The notes: generated by a model from the letters alone, not told the origin. Positions 7,768 through 14,412 are shown, numbered from the stretch's first letter. The stretch is 14,412 nt of DNA from an uncultured Prevotella sp. (GCA_905372445.1 CAJPPF010000043.1:1-14412), one strand, 5' to 3'. Numbers and translations: made by a program.

Positions 7768-9002
7768 CGAAGAAAATCATCCTACTACTGTCACTTCTCA
7801 GCAGCATTTCGCATACTGCAATGGCACAGAACAACAAGATTCTTGCGAATAATATCGCATCTTTAAGTGTCATGGCTGGCGAGAACTGGTTGGGAATGCC
7901 GGTGACATCGCTCGGAGGAGAGCCTATTCGTATCAACTTCGACGAACTGTCACACGACTATCATCGCTATACCTACCGCATAGAACACTGCGACGCTGAC
8001 TGGACACCTTCGGAGGGACTGTTTGCTTCTGACTACATACAGGGGTTCTACGACGACAACACCATCGATGATTATCAGCAGTCACTGTCGACATATCAGC
8101 TCTTCACTCACTACTCACTGACTATACCAAACGACAAACTAAGGCTCACCATGAGCGGCAACTACCGCCTGACGGTGCTTGACGACAATAATGACGACAA
8201 GCCGGTACTTGTCGCCTGCTTCATGATATGCGAGAATACTGCAGGCATAAAGTTCAGGGTCATCACTGACACCGATGCCGACATCAATGGTCGTCACCAA
8301 CAGCTGAACATGGAGGTAAGCTACGGCAACCTCGATGTGACAGCGCCACAGGAACAGCTCCACACCGTCGTTCTTCAAAACCATCGATGGGACAATGCCG
8401 TGTATAACCCGCGCTCACAGTTCACCATGCGCGACGGACTGCGGTGGGAGCACTGCAGAGAATTAATATTCCTTGCCGGCAACGAATATCATAAGTTCGA
8501 GACGCTCGATCCGACACACACCACCATGGGACTGGCATCAGTCGGTTGGGACGATGTAAACTCACAATGGCATGCTTACGTAGAACCTGACTATCCGCAG
8601 AAAAACTACACCTACGATGTCGATGCCAACGGTTCGTTCCTCATACGCAATTCCGACAACACTGACAACGCAACAATGAGCGATTACATTCTCACACATT
8701 TCGAACTCCATGCCCCACGCCAGAAAGGACCAGTCTATCTCTCTGGCGTATGGACCAACGGTGAACTGACACCGCAGTACGAAATGAAGTGGAACGATGA
8801 GACGCAGGTCTACGAAAACACCGTGATGCTCAAACAAGGTTACTATTCCTATCGCTACCTCGTCCTCAACAGCGACGGCACACTATCAAGCATATCATCA
8901 GAAGGCAATTTCTTCGAGACCGGAAACCGCTACGACGTCTTGCTATATTTCCGTGCTCCCGGCGATCGTGCCGACCGCCTCGTAGGTTACTCCCATAATT
9001 AA
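7764..9002 (+). CDS. Type IX secretion system plug protein (DUF5103 family)
   Basis: A 412-aa exported protein matching the DUF5103 family, called T9SS plug after the Flavobacterium protein that seals the SprA translocon when its partner is absent. Residues 1-22 are a signal peptide (KKIILLLSLLSSIS..., cleavage likely after AMA). Family-like features are the N-terminal LSVMAGENWLGMPVTSLGG, the YRIEHCDADWTPSEG segment (aligned near 67-81), and the C-terminal RAPGDRADRLVGY. The ATG at 7764 overlaps the receptor stop by 4 nt (ATGA), which fixes the start and puts the signal peptide exactly at the N-terminus; the in-frame region upstream of 7764 has no such peptide. Function is by family only; other T9SS genes are not in the window. 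Confidence 0.88.
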   Translation: MTKKIILLLSLLSSISHTAMAQNNKILANNIASLSVMAGENWLGMPVTSLGGEPIRINFDELSHDYHRYTYRIEHCDADWTPSEGLFASDYIQGFYDDNTIDDYQQSLSTYQLFTHYSLTIPNDKLRLTMSGNYRLTVLDDNNDDKPVLVACFMICENTAGIKFRVITDTDADINGRHQQLNMEVSYGNLDVTAPQEQLHTVVLQNHRWDNAVYNPRSQFTMRDGLRWEHCRELIFLAGNEYHKFETLDPTHTTMGLASVGWDDVNSQWHAYVEPDYPQKNYTYDVDANGSFLIRNSDNTDNATMSDYILTHFELHAPRQKGPVYLSGVWTNGELTPQYEMKWNDETQVYENTVMLKQGYYSYRYLVLNSDGTLSSISSEGNFFETGNRYDVLLYFRAPGDRADRLVGYSHN

Positions 9003-9005
9003 TAC

Positions 9006-9050
9006 TCACTCGGTCATTAGGCAGCGTCATGTTTCATTCTTAGCTTTCTC
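9006..9050 (+). repeat. Degenerate solo end related to the 12489-12691 element
   Basis: Positions 9010-9020 (tcggtcattag) match 12500-12510 of the left terminal repeat exactly. A nearby cgtcatg (9025-9031), followed by a T/C-rich stretch, resembles 12538-12544 and what follows it. No matching right end is seen before 9476. It sits right after the T9SS plug stop codon, as the complete element sits at the end of the hisB remnant. Reading it as a decayed relative is inference from a short match. Confidence 0.45.
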
Positions 9051-9262
9051 TCTTCTCCACTATCACTTTGGCTTCTTACGCTGATATTTTCTATAACGTA
9101 GCCGGATACACCCTCGTAAAACGCCAACCAAGTCTATTCATAAAGAATGAACGTGGATTAACATATAGAAGAATAAGCAGTAATATCCGTATGTAATAAT
9201 TTTTCCAAGACGCTTTTTGGGGCATTTTAAAAAGTCAGCTCCGGCAGGGGGTTATAACCATT

Positions 9263-9388
9263 TGATTGTCAAGATATTACAGAGGCGCCTTTTTCAGTTT
9301 CTAAAACCGCCGCTTTTAGGCTCAAGAAACGGCGGTTTCAGAGTCTCATTTCGGCGGTTCTTGAACCAAGAAACGACGGTTTTAGAAA
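9263..9388. repeat. Composite intergenic repeat: leader motif plus 22-bp-period array (copy 2)
   Basis: Units start at 9301, 9323, 9345 and 9367, with 6-bp cores at 9308 (cgccgc), 9330 (cggcgg), 9352 (cggcgg) and 9374 (cgacgg): an exact 22-bp step. A degenerate unit at 9279 keeps CGCC in register at 9286. Arms alternate between CAAGAA/TTCTTG and CTAAAA/TTTTAG types, so neighbouring units can pair. The motif tgattgtcaagatattac (9263-9280) precedes it and parallels 353-370. The array occupies the convergent gap 9003-9476 between the T9SS plug and manC genes. Apart from the solo element end and the terminator, the rest of that gap (9051-9262, 9389-9447) shows nothing I recognise. Confidence 0.8.
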
Positions 9389-9432
9389 CAAGCAAAATAA
9401 GTGTAAAGATTATTCAATGATAAACCCATATA

Positions 9433-9470
9433 CGAAAAGACAACAAAGCCACGCCGGAAAGCGAGGCTCG
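9433..9470 (-). terminator. Probable intrinsic terminator of the mannose-1-phosphate guanylyltransferase gene
   Basis: Read on the minus strand, about 10 nt after the stop codon, GCC-T-CGC pairs with GCG-T-GGC (positions 9467-9461 with 9454-9448) around a six-base loop and one T-T mismatch. It is followed by a T-rich run (TTTGTTGTCTTTTCG). Stem and tract are moderate, but the placement fits. Confidence 0.5.
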
Positions 9471-9476
9471 TAGTAT

Positions 9477-10541
9477 TTACTCTGCAGAAAATTCCTTGAT
9501 TCTTTGTTCTTCCTCAAGTTTGCAGATGAGCAGAGTGTTGTCTTTCTCAGCGACAATATAATCCTTCAGACCTTGAATAACGACTTTTCGTTCCTGTGTG
9601 GTGTGGACGACACAGCCTGAAGAATCGTACATGCGAATGTTCTCACCAATTAATGAGTTGCCATGATTGTCGTGCGGCGTCTGCTGCAATAGAGAGCCCC
9701 ATGTGCCAAGGTCGCTCCAGCCAAACTCAGCAGGAAACACAAACACCTCTTCAGCTTTCTCCATTATGGCATAGTCGACAGAGATGCTCTCACATTCGCC
9801 GTAGTTATCATCGATGATTTTCTGTTCGTCACATGTGCCATAGAACGGCAGCATAGACTCAAAAATACGGCTCATGGCAGGAGTGTAGATGCGGAAAGCA
9901 TTAACGATAGTATTTACATTCCACACGAATATTCCGGCATTCCAAAAGAAATTACTCTGCGTCACATACTTCTTTGCAACTTCAAGGTTTGGCTTCTCGC
10001 GGAACTGATCGACACGGAACACCTCTCTGTTGCGTGCCGAAGGATGCGAAAGGTCTGCTTGAATATAACCGTAGCCGGTCTCAGGACGTGTTGGTCGCAT
10101 ACCGAGCGTTACGATAGCATCGGTCTCGGAAGCAAAGCGAAAGCTTGACTCTATGACACGTCGAAACTCTGCGACATCAAGTACTACGGCATCACTTGGG
10201 GTTACACAAATGGTAGCCTTCGGGTCCTGCGCCTTGATACGCCATGAAGCATAGGCTATACACGGTGCGGTATTGCGGCGGCATGGTTCGAGAAGTATAT
10301 GGCTCCTGTCGATATCGGGCAATTGCTCTGTAACGACATCGGCATACGCCTTGTTGGTAAGAACCCACACATTAGAGTCAGGCACCAGACCGCGGAAACG
10401 ATCGTATGTCAGCTGCAGCAGGGAGCGCCCTACACCCATGACATCGATAAATTGTTTCGGACGTTCCGACGTGCTCATTGGCCAGAAACGACTGCCGACA
10501 CCACCTGCCATGAGAACAAGGTAATTATGTTCATTCTGCAT
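9477..10541 (-). CDS. manC: Mannose-1-phosphate guanylyltransferase (GDP-mannose pyrophosphorylase)
   Basis: A 354-aa nucleotidyltransferase making GDP-mannose from mannose-1-phosphate and GTP, a precursor for GDP-fucose, capsule, O-antigen and protein glycosylation. The signature LMAGGVGSRFWPMSTSERPKQF spans 10-31, with K29 in RPKQF. Further motifs are EPCRRNTAPCIA (about 85-96), TPSDAVV (114-120), ETGYGYIQ, FREKP and NAGIFVW. The last Asp-X of the usual PSDH reads SDA here (A118). There is no fused phosphomannose isomerase domain, so it is the short monofunctional form. It stands alone, divergent from the SpoU methyltransferase and convergent with the T9SS plug gene, with its own -7 motif and a likely terminator. 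Confidence 0.94.
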   Translation of the reverse strand: MQNEHNYLVLMAGGVGSRFWPMSTSERPKQFIDVMGVGRSLLQLTYDRFRGLVPDSNVWVLTNKAYADVVTEQLPDIDRSHILLEPCRRNTAPCIAYASWRIKAQDPKATICVTPSDAVVLDVAEFRRVIESSFRFASETDAIVTLGMRPTRPETGYGYIQADLSHPSARNREVFRVDQFREKPNLEVAKKYVTQSNFFWNAGIFVWNVNTIVNAFRIYTPAMSRIFESMLPFYGTCDEQKIIDDNYGECESISVDYAIMEKAEEVFVFPAEFGWSDLGTWGSLLQQTPHDNHGNSLIGENIRMYDSSGCVVHTTQERKVVIQGLKDYIVAEKDNTLLICKLEEEQRIKEFSAE

Positions 10542-10583
10542 GATTTCTTTGTTAAAAAGGTTGTTGCTTTTCTATTCTATGGG

Positions 10584-10591
10584 CAAATATA
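10584..10591 (-). promoter_or_regulatory. -7 promoter element TATATTTG ahead of manC
   Basis: On the minus strand this reads TATATTTG, matching TAnnTTTG, 42 nt before the manC start codon, giving a leader of about 35 nt. No good -33 TTTG is seen at the usual spacing (TTCG at a 19-nt spacer is the nearest), so promoter strength is uncertain. Confidence 0.55.
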
Positions 10592-10706
10592 CACAAAATT
10601 TATCAAACAGCGAATATTTAACAAAGAAATATACATATAGCGAGGAAATAATTGTCGCAATCAGTTTTTACGGAAAATAGTAAAAACATAATTTATCAAG
10701 AAAGAT

Positions 10707-10738
10707 TTTGGCAGACATAGTATTTTTTACTATATTTG
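10707..10738 (+). promoter_or_regulatory. Promoter (-33 TTTG, -7 TATATTTG) of the SpoU methyltransferase gene
   Basis: TTTG at 10707-10710 and TATATTTG at 10731-10738 are separated by 20 nt, the consensus Bacteroidota arrangement. The ATG at 10743 lies only 4 nt after the -7 element, so the transcript would begin at or next to the start codon. Confidence 0.75.
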
Positions 10739-10742
10739 CAAT

Positions 10743-11423
10743 ATGATTAGCAAAGCTAAAATAAAACTTATCAAGTCGCTCGAGCATAAGAAACACCGAC
10801 AGGCAGAGGGATTATTCGTTGCCGAGGGTCCGAAGGTCATCGGTGAACTGTCGAAAATATGTCGTCCGACAGAGATTTTTGAAGGTGACGACGCGCAAAA
10901 AGCCAGTTTCCTGCAACACCCGCAAGGCATTGTGGCACTATTTCCGACAGACATTTTCGAAGCGATAGAGCCACAGTCTGAGTTGAAACTCATGCTCGAC
11001 GGTGTTCAAGACCCCGGTAACCTCGGAACGATAATACGTATTGCCGACTGGTTCGGCATTGACCATATATACTGCTCGCGCGAGACTGCCGACGTGTTTA
11101 ATCCAAAGGTGGTGCAAGCCACGATGGGCAGTCTGGCACGTGTAAAAATAGAATACACCGACCTATGTGCCGTTCTCGATGCTCTGCCGGAGGACTATCC
11201 CGTCTACGGCACACTGCTTGACGGACAGAATATATATAAGAAGAAACTTGAAAGCAAAGGTATAATCGTCATGGGTAATGAAGGCAATGGTATCTCAGAC
11301 GCCATACGACAGCGCGTGAACCAGCAGATTCTCATTCCGAGCTACCCCGCCGACCGACCTACAGCCGAAAGTCTGAATGTAGCCATAGCCACAGCAATAG
11401 TAGTAGCAGAATTCAGACGATGA
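10743..11423 (+). CDS. SpoU/TrmH-family RNA 2'-O-ribose methyltransferase
   Basis: A 226-aa SPOUT-class enzyme that would methylate a ribose 2'-OH of rRNA or tRNA with S-adenosylmethionine. A short N-terminal substrate-binding region (1-75, including FVAEGPKV and PQGIVALF) precedes the knotted catalytic domain. Motif 1 is DPGNLGTIIR (90-99), motif 2 VMGNEGNGIS (176-185) and motif 3 IPSYPADRPTAESLNVAIAT (198-217). It is a little short for the family. The start is kept at 10743 because the basic SKAKIKLIKSLEHKKHR segment is the usual family beginning, even though the promoter -7 box ends 4 nt before it. The exact RNA target cannot be told from sequence. A membrane-protein gene follows after 33 nt. 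Confidence 0.93.
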   Translation: MISKAKIKLIKSLEHKKHRQAEGLFVAEGPKVIGELSKICRPTEIFEGDDAQKASFLQHPQGIVALFPTDIFEAIEPQSELKLMLDGVQDPGNLGTIIRIADWFGIDHIYCSRETADVFNPKVVQATMGSLARVKIEYTDLCAVLDALPEDYPVYGTLLDGQNIYKKKLESKGIIVMGNEGNGISDAIRQRVNQQILIPSYPADRPTAESLNVAIATAIVVAEFRR

Positions 11424-11456
11424 CACAATATAATAAAACATTAACAACGAAACAAA

Positions 11457-12305
11457 ATGGAATTATACACACGCAGAACAATAGCACAGTGTCTTGACGA
11501 GGGCTGGACATTGATGAGCACCAATTTCGGCAGAATATTAAAAAATCTTTGGGCGCCATTATTGCTTATGGCAACAGTGTCGGGAGTATCAGCTCCTATA
11601 TGGCTCAACATACAACGCCACATAATAACAGACGCCTTCACGCTGTCAGATATCCTTCTTCCTGTACTGACATTGATTGCAATGCTATGTGCGGTAGTGA
11701 TATTTGAGGCAAAGACATTCAAGTTGCTCAATGAGCAGACAACACGATGGTGTATCAGGCGTACGGCACGGTTCACTGCACTTATGATTGGCATAATGCT
11801 TATATTGTCATTTGTCATCAAAATGATACTGACAATATTGAATATTTCAGTAAATAAAGGCAACATCAACCCTGCCATAGGGCTGGCACTGATAGTCGCC
11901 GTAAGCATCGTTTTAATCGTTATGCTAATACTCGTAGTCAGCCCGCTGCTATACGCAAATGTGAAATACATGATTGAGCCGGAGACAAAAATCCGACATA
12001 CATGGAAAAATTATAAGAGAGGGTGGAAGAGCCTCGGTAAGATATTTGCATTTCAATTACTTAGCGCACTAATCATCATTCTTGTGCAAGGCATTGTCTC
12101 GCTCTCAGGTATCATAGTGGTCTTAGCAGCGAATTTCTCGCTCAGCGGCATGGCATTCGGCGACCCGGACGGTCTGCCGGCAAACTTCATGCTCATATAT
12201 GCAATAACGGTAGCTATATCAAGCCTGATATATTGTGCATTGATGATATGGTTCACGCTGTCCGCATATTATCTCTACGCATCAATAGAAGCAAAATACA
12301 GGTAA
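11457..12305 (+). CDS. Multi-pass membrane protein of unknown function
   Basis: I do not recognise a characterised family. The 282-aa product has a polar N-terminus (ELYTRRTIAQCLDEGWTLM...) and about six hydrophobic segments: roughly 31-50, 63-85, 106-130, 139-167, 195-226 and 243-275. A basic stretch lies between the fourth and fifth (about 170-194, RHTWKNYKRGWKS). There is no signal peptide cleavage site, catalytic motif or transporter signature. It starts 33 nt after the SpoU gene stop and is probably cotranscribed with it. Its TAA shares bases with the ATG of the hisB remnant (TAATG). An unlabelled integral membrane protein is the safe call. Confidence 0.8.
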   Translation: MELYTRRTIAQCLDEGWTLMSTNFGRILKNLWAPLLLMATVSGVSAPIWLNIQRHIITDAFTLSDILLPVLTLIAMLCAVVIFEAKTFKLLNEQTTRWCIRRTARFTALMIGIMLILSFVIKMILTILNISVNKGNINPAIGLALIVAVSIVLIVMLILVVSPLLYANVKYMIEPETKIRHTWKNYKRGWKSLGKIFAFQLLSALIIILVQGIVSLSGIIVVLAANFSLSGMAFGDPDGLPANFMLIYAITVAISSLIYCALMIWFTLSAYYLYASIEAKYR

Positions 12306-12493
12306 TGAAGAAGGTTCCTCTCATTGACCGCGACGGCACACTGATAAAAGAGCTTCCCGACGAGCAGATAGACTCGTTTGGCAAAATTGTCTCTGCCGAA
12401 GGCATATTCAAGGCACTTGTCAGAAGCATAAGAGTGGCAGTCAGGAGAGACATCCGCCACTATCAGCTTCCGAGTACTAAAGGCACAATTTAA
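12305..12493 (+). pseudogene. hisB: Truncated hisB remnant (N-terminal histidinol-phosphatase piece)
   Basis: An open frame of 62 codons. Its first ~38 residues (KKVPLIDRDGTLIKELPDEQIDSF ... GIFKAL) clearly resemble the start of the HAD-type histidinol-phosphatase domain of bifunctional HisB, including the DxDGT nucleophile motif (D8, D10 in IDRDGT). The remaining ~24 residues (from VRSIRVAVRRDI) do not match that domain, and the other ~300 residues of HisB are missing. The stop codon TAA (12491-12493) lies inside the left terminal repeat of the element at 12489-12691. Its ATG overlaps the preceding gene's stop (TAATG), so a short peptide could still be made. A decayed fragment is most likely; a functional small protein is not excluded. 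Confidence 0.65.
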
Positions 12494-12691
12494 CCCTAAT
12501 CGGTCATTAGACCGCATTTGCTTAGATTTGTAATTACCGTCATGCTTCCTGTCTGCTTTAGTCCGCTTGCCGACATCTGCGCTGTCATTTCATCTCGCCG
12601 TAGCCCGCTACGCCTTCGATGAAACGTCAGCACATCTGCTCAACAATCGAACAAAATCAGTCAAGGACTCTAATGACCGATTCGGGTTTAA
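12489..12691. mobile_element. MITE-like or REP-like non-coding element with terminal inverted repeats
   Basis: The 22-nt ends 12489-12510 and 12670-12691 are inverted copies with 20 of 22 matches; the inner 13 bases, aatcggtcattag, are perfect. About 160 bp between them are non-coding and contain an imperfect hairpin (12581-12631: GCTG/CAGC, TTTCATC/GATGAAA, CGTAG/CTACG). No transposase and no clear target-site duplication are visible. It separates the hisB remnant from the carboxylase promoter and, with 12692-12760, accounts for the 350-bp non-coding gap here. A short related end occurs at 9006-9020. A non-autonomous transposable element is inferred, not shown. Confidence 0.6.
12581..12631 (+). 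repeat. Imperfect long hairpin inside the inverted-repeat element
   Basis: Arms pair as GCTG (12581-12584) with CAGC (12628-12631), TTTCATC (12588-12594) with GATGAAA (12618-12624), and CGTAG (12599-12603) with CTACG (12608-12612), leaving a CCCG loop. An internal loop and two mismatches interrupt it. It has no following T-run, so it is not an obvious terminator. Confidence 0.65.
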
Positions 12692-12697
12692 CCCGAA
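12681..12697. repeat. 17-bp palindrome at the right end of the element
   Basis: Eight-base arms TTCGGGTT (12681-12688) and AACCCGAA (12690-12697) flank a single central T. It overlaps the right terminal repeat and extends beyond it. The left end has no such palindrome. No T-run follows. Confidence 0.6.
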
Positions 12698-12763
12698 GAT
12701 AAGCCACATCTATCTGCTCCATAGAAATGGGCGGAAAAAAAGTTAAAAGATATTGAGCAATGG

Positions 12764-12781
12764 TATTACCTTTTGGTAATA
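12764..12781. promoter_or_regulatory. Palindromic candidate operator over the -33 element of the carboxylase promoter
   Basis: TATTACC (12764-12770) and GGTAATA (12775-12781) are perfect inverted arms around TTTT. The -33 TTTG at 12772-12775 lies in the centre, so a bound dimeric regulator would compete with RNA polymerase. It is too far upstream of the start to be a transcribed attenuator. The regulator is unknown. Confidence 0.5.
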
Positions 12782-12803
12782 TCGTTGTTTTTTCGTACCT
12801 TTG
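12772..12803 (+). promoter_or_regulatory. Promoter (-33 TTTG, -7 TACCTTTG) of the acyl-CoA carboxylase gene
   Basis: TTTG (12772-12775) and TACCTTTG (12796-12803) are 20 nt apart, matching the Bacteroidota consensus in both boxes. Transcription from about 12810 would give a leader of roughly 35 nt before the ATG at 12844. Confidence 0.8.
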
Positions 12804-12843
12804 CACAATTGGAACTTGAAATTAGAACAAAAACAGCAATAAA

Positions 12844-14409
12844 ATGAGCAAACAGACAGAAAAAATCAAGACACTCATCGAGAAGCGCGAGATAGCAAAA
12901 CTTGGTGGTGGAGAGAAGGCTATTGAGAAGCAGCACTCACGTGGCAAATACACCGCACGTGAGCGCATCGAGATGCTTGTTGACGAAGGTTCATTCGAAG
13001 AATATGACATGTTCAAACTTCACCGTTGCCACAACTTCGGCATGGAGAAGAAACAATATATGGGAGACGGCGTCGTTGTAGGTTCTGCAACTATCGACGG
13101 CCGTCTTGTTTATGTATCGGCACAGGACTTTACCGTTAATGGTGGTTCGCTGTCAGAGACAATGTCGCAGAAGATTTGTAAGGCAATGGATATGGCAATG
13201 CAAAACGGTGCACCTTTCATCTGCATGAACGACTCCGGTGGTGCACGTATTCAAGAAGGCATCTGCTCGCTCGCCGGTTATGGCGAACTCTTCGAGCGCA
13301 ACATTCTTGCATCAGGTGTCATTCCACAGATTTCTGCTATCATGGGACCTTGTGCGGGTGGTGCGGTTTACTCACCGGCACTGACAGACTTCATCCTCAT
13401 GACCGAGGGCACATCATACATGTTCCTCACCGGTCCGAAGGTTGTAAAGTCAGTGACAGGCGAGGATGTCGACGCCGAGCATCTTGGAGGTGCATCAGTA
13501 CACGCTTCAAAGTCGGGTGTGACACACTTCACCGCAAAGACTGAAGAAGAAGCATTCGAGATGATTAAGACTCTCCTATCGTACATCCCTTCAAACAATA
13601 TGGAAGAGGCTCCACGAGTAGAATGCACAGACCCTGTGAACCGCGCAGAAAACCTGCTAAACGAAATTCTGCCTGACGATCCAAACAAGGCTTACGACAT
13701 GTATAAGGTGATTGGTGCACTCACCGACAACGGCGAGTTCTTCGAAGTACAACCTAAGTTTGCAAAGAACATCATAACAGGTTTCGCACGTTTCAACGGT
13801 CAGTCAGTAGGTATAGTTGCCAACCAGCCTTCTGCTTATGCCGGTGTGCTCGACACAAATGCTTCACGCAAGGGCGCACGCTTCGTACGTTTCTGCGACG
13901 CATTCAACATTCCTATTGTAAGTCTCGTAGACGTTCCGGGCTTCCTCCCGGGAACAGGTCAGGAATATAACGCTGTAATCCTTCACGGTGCACAGCTTCT
14001 CTATGCTTACGGTGAGGCTACAGTGCCAAAGATCACAATCACTCTGCGTAAGTCTTACGGTGGTTCACACATCGTAATGGGTTGCAAGCAACTCCGTTCT
14101 GACCTTAATTTCGCATGGCCATCAGCAGAGATTGCCGTAATGGGTGCTTCAGGAGCAGTTGCTGTTCTTCAGGCAAAGGGTATCAAGGCAATCAAGGAAG
14201 AAGGTGGCGACGTTTCTGCATTCATAGCAGAGAAAGAAGACGAATACACAGAGATGTTTGCAAATCCATATCAAGCAGCTCAATATGGTTACATCGATGA
14301 TGTAATAGAGCCACGCAATACTCGTTTCCGTATATGTCGCGGTCTGGCACAGCTTGCCCACAAGCGTCAGAGCCTACCAGCAAAGAAACACGGCTGCATG
14401 CCAATGTAA
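12844..14409 (+). CDS. Acyl-CoA carboxylase beta subunit / methylmalonyl-CoA decarboxylase alpha subunit (carboxyltransferase)
   Basis: A complete 521-aa crotonase-fold carboxyltransferase, the usual length. It moves CO2 between biotin and propionyl-CoA/methylmalonyl-CoA. Visible are GGSLSETM (100-107), the first oxyanion region NDSGGARIQEGI (129-140), GPCAGGAVYSPAL (168-180), GGASVHASKSGVTHF (215-229), the second-half VDVPGFLPGTGQEYNAVILHGAQLLYAY (from 362), YGGSHIVMG (405-413), and AKKHGCMPM at the C-terminus, where family members end in similar KKH..(P/L) tails. In a Prevotella-like anaerobe the likely role is methylmalonyl-CoA decarboxylation to propionate (sodium-pumping complex) or the equivalent carboxylase. 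The partner biotin carrier and membrane subunits would lie beyond the window edge 3 nt downstream. Frequent CGT, GGT and GCA codons suggest high expression. Confidence 0.94.
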   Translation: MSKQTEKIKTLIEKREIAKLGGGEKAIEKQHSRGKYTARERIEMLVDEGSFEEYDMFKLHRCHNFGMEKKQYMGDGVVVGSATIDGRLVYVSAQDFTVNGGSLSETMSQKICKAMDMAMQNGAPFICMNDSGGARIQEGICSLAGYGELFERNILASGVIPQISAIMGPCAGGAVYSPALTDFILMTEGTSYMFLTGPKVVKSVTGEDVDAEHLGGASVHASKSGVTHFTAKTEEEAFEMIKTLLSYIPSNNMEEAPRVECTDPVNRAENLLNEILPDDPNKAYDMYKVIGALTDNGEFFEVQPKFAKNIITGFARFNGQSVGIVANQPSAYAGVLDTNASRKGARFVRFCDAFNIPIVSLVDVPGFLPGTGQEYNAVILHGAQLLYAYGEATVPKITITLRKSYGGSHIVMGCKQLRSDLNFAWPSAEIAVMGASGAVAVLQAKGIKAIKEEGGDVSAFIAEKEDEYTEMFANPYQAAQYGYIDDVIEPRNTRFRICRGLAQLAHKRQSLPAKKHGCMPM

Positions 14410-14412
14410 ATA

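Noticed and set aside
9249..9280. Attachment site or integrase scar around ggttataacc and the following motif
   Set aside because: No integrase, direct repeat or tRNA-end duplication is nearby; the motif is better explained as the leader of the repeat array.
9217..9420. 67-codon open frame through the second repeat array
   Set aside because: It is made largely of the 22-bp repeat translated in one frame, with no promoter or family resemblance.
12681..12697. Terminator for the upstream operon
   Set aside because: The palindrome has no following T-run on either strand and overlaps the terminal repeat of the element, so I list it only as a palindrome.

Overview
The window looks like chromosomal DNA of an anaerobic Bacteroidota, most likely a Prevotella/Segatella-type member of the Prevotellaceae. 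The grounds are the Bacteroidota -7 promoter motif TAnnTTTG ahead of several genes, the near absence of Shine-Dalgarno sequences, a type IX secretion plug protein beside a TonB-dependent receptor with an N-terminal carboxypeptidase-regulatory-like domain, and a methylmalonyl-CoA decarboxylase/propionyl-CoA carboxylase-type subunit. Species assignment is inference.

Layout. Positions 1-190 hold two tandem tRNA-Lys(CUU) genes (the first cut by the window edge) and a hairpin terminator. Positions 190-539 are non-coding and carry the first of two 22-bp-periodic repeat arrays. Positions 540-5200 are a minus-strand operon read fmt > tsaC-like > ClC chloride channel/transporter with CBS domains > CobW/COG0523 metal-chaperone GTPase, with gaps of only 18-31 bp. 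Its promoter motif sits 5 nt before the fmt start codon, so the mRNA may be leaderless. Positions 5398-9002 are a plus-strand two-gene unit (TonB-dependent receptor, then T9SS plug protein) joined by an ATGA overlap. Positions 9003-9476 are non-coding, with a degenerate element end, the second 22-bp array and a probable terminator. Positions 9477-10541 (minus) encode mannose-1-phosphate guanylyltransferase. Divergent from it are a SpoU-family RNA methyltransferase (again apparently leaderless) and an unrecognised multi-pass membrane protein, whose stop codon overlaps the start of a truncated hisB remnant. The stop codon of that remnant lies in the left terminal inverted repeat of a roughly 200-bp non-coding element. 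The window closes with a complete acyl-CoA carboxylase beta-type subunit that has a strong promoter overlapped by a palindrome.

Most genes are ordinary housekeeping or envelope genes. I see no defence system, phage, CRISPR array or transposase. The least explained features are the intergenic elements: two composite arrays sharing a leader-like motif and a strict 22-bp period, and the inverted-repeat-bounded element at about 12489-12691 with a related half at 9006-9020. The possible leaderless transcripts, the channel-like residue in the ClC protein and the pairing of a His-rich metallochaperone with fmt are secondary points.
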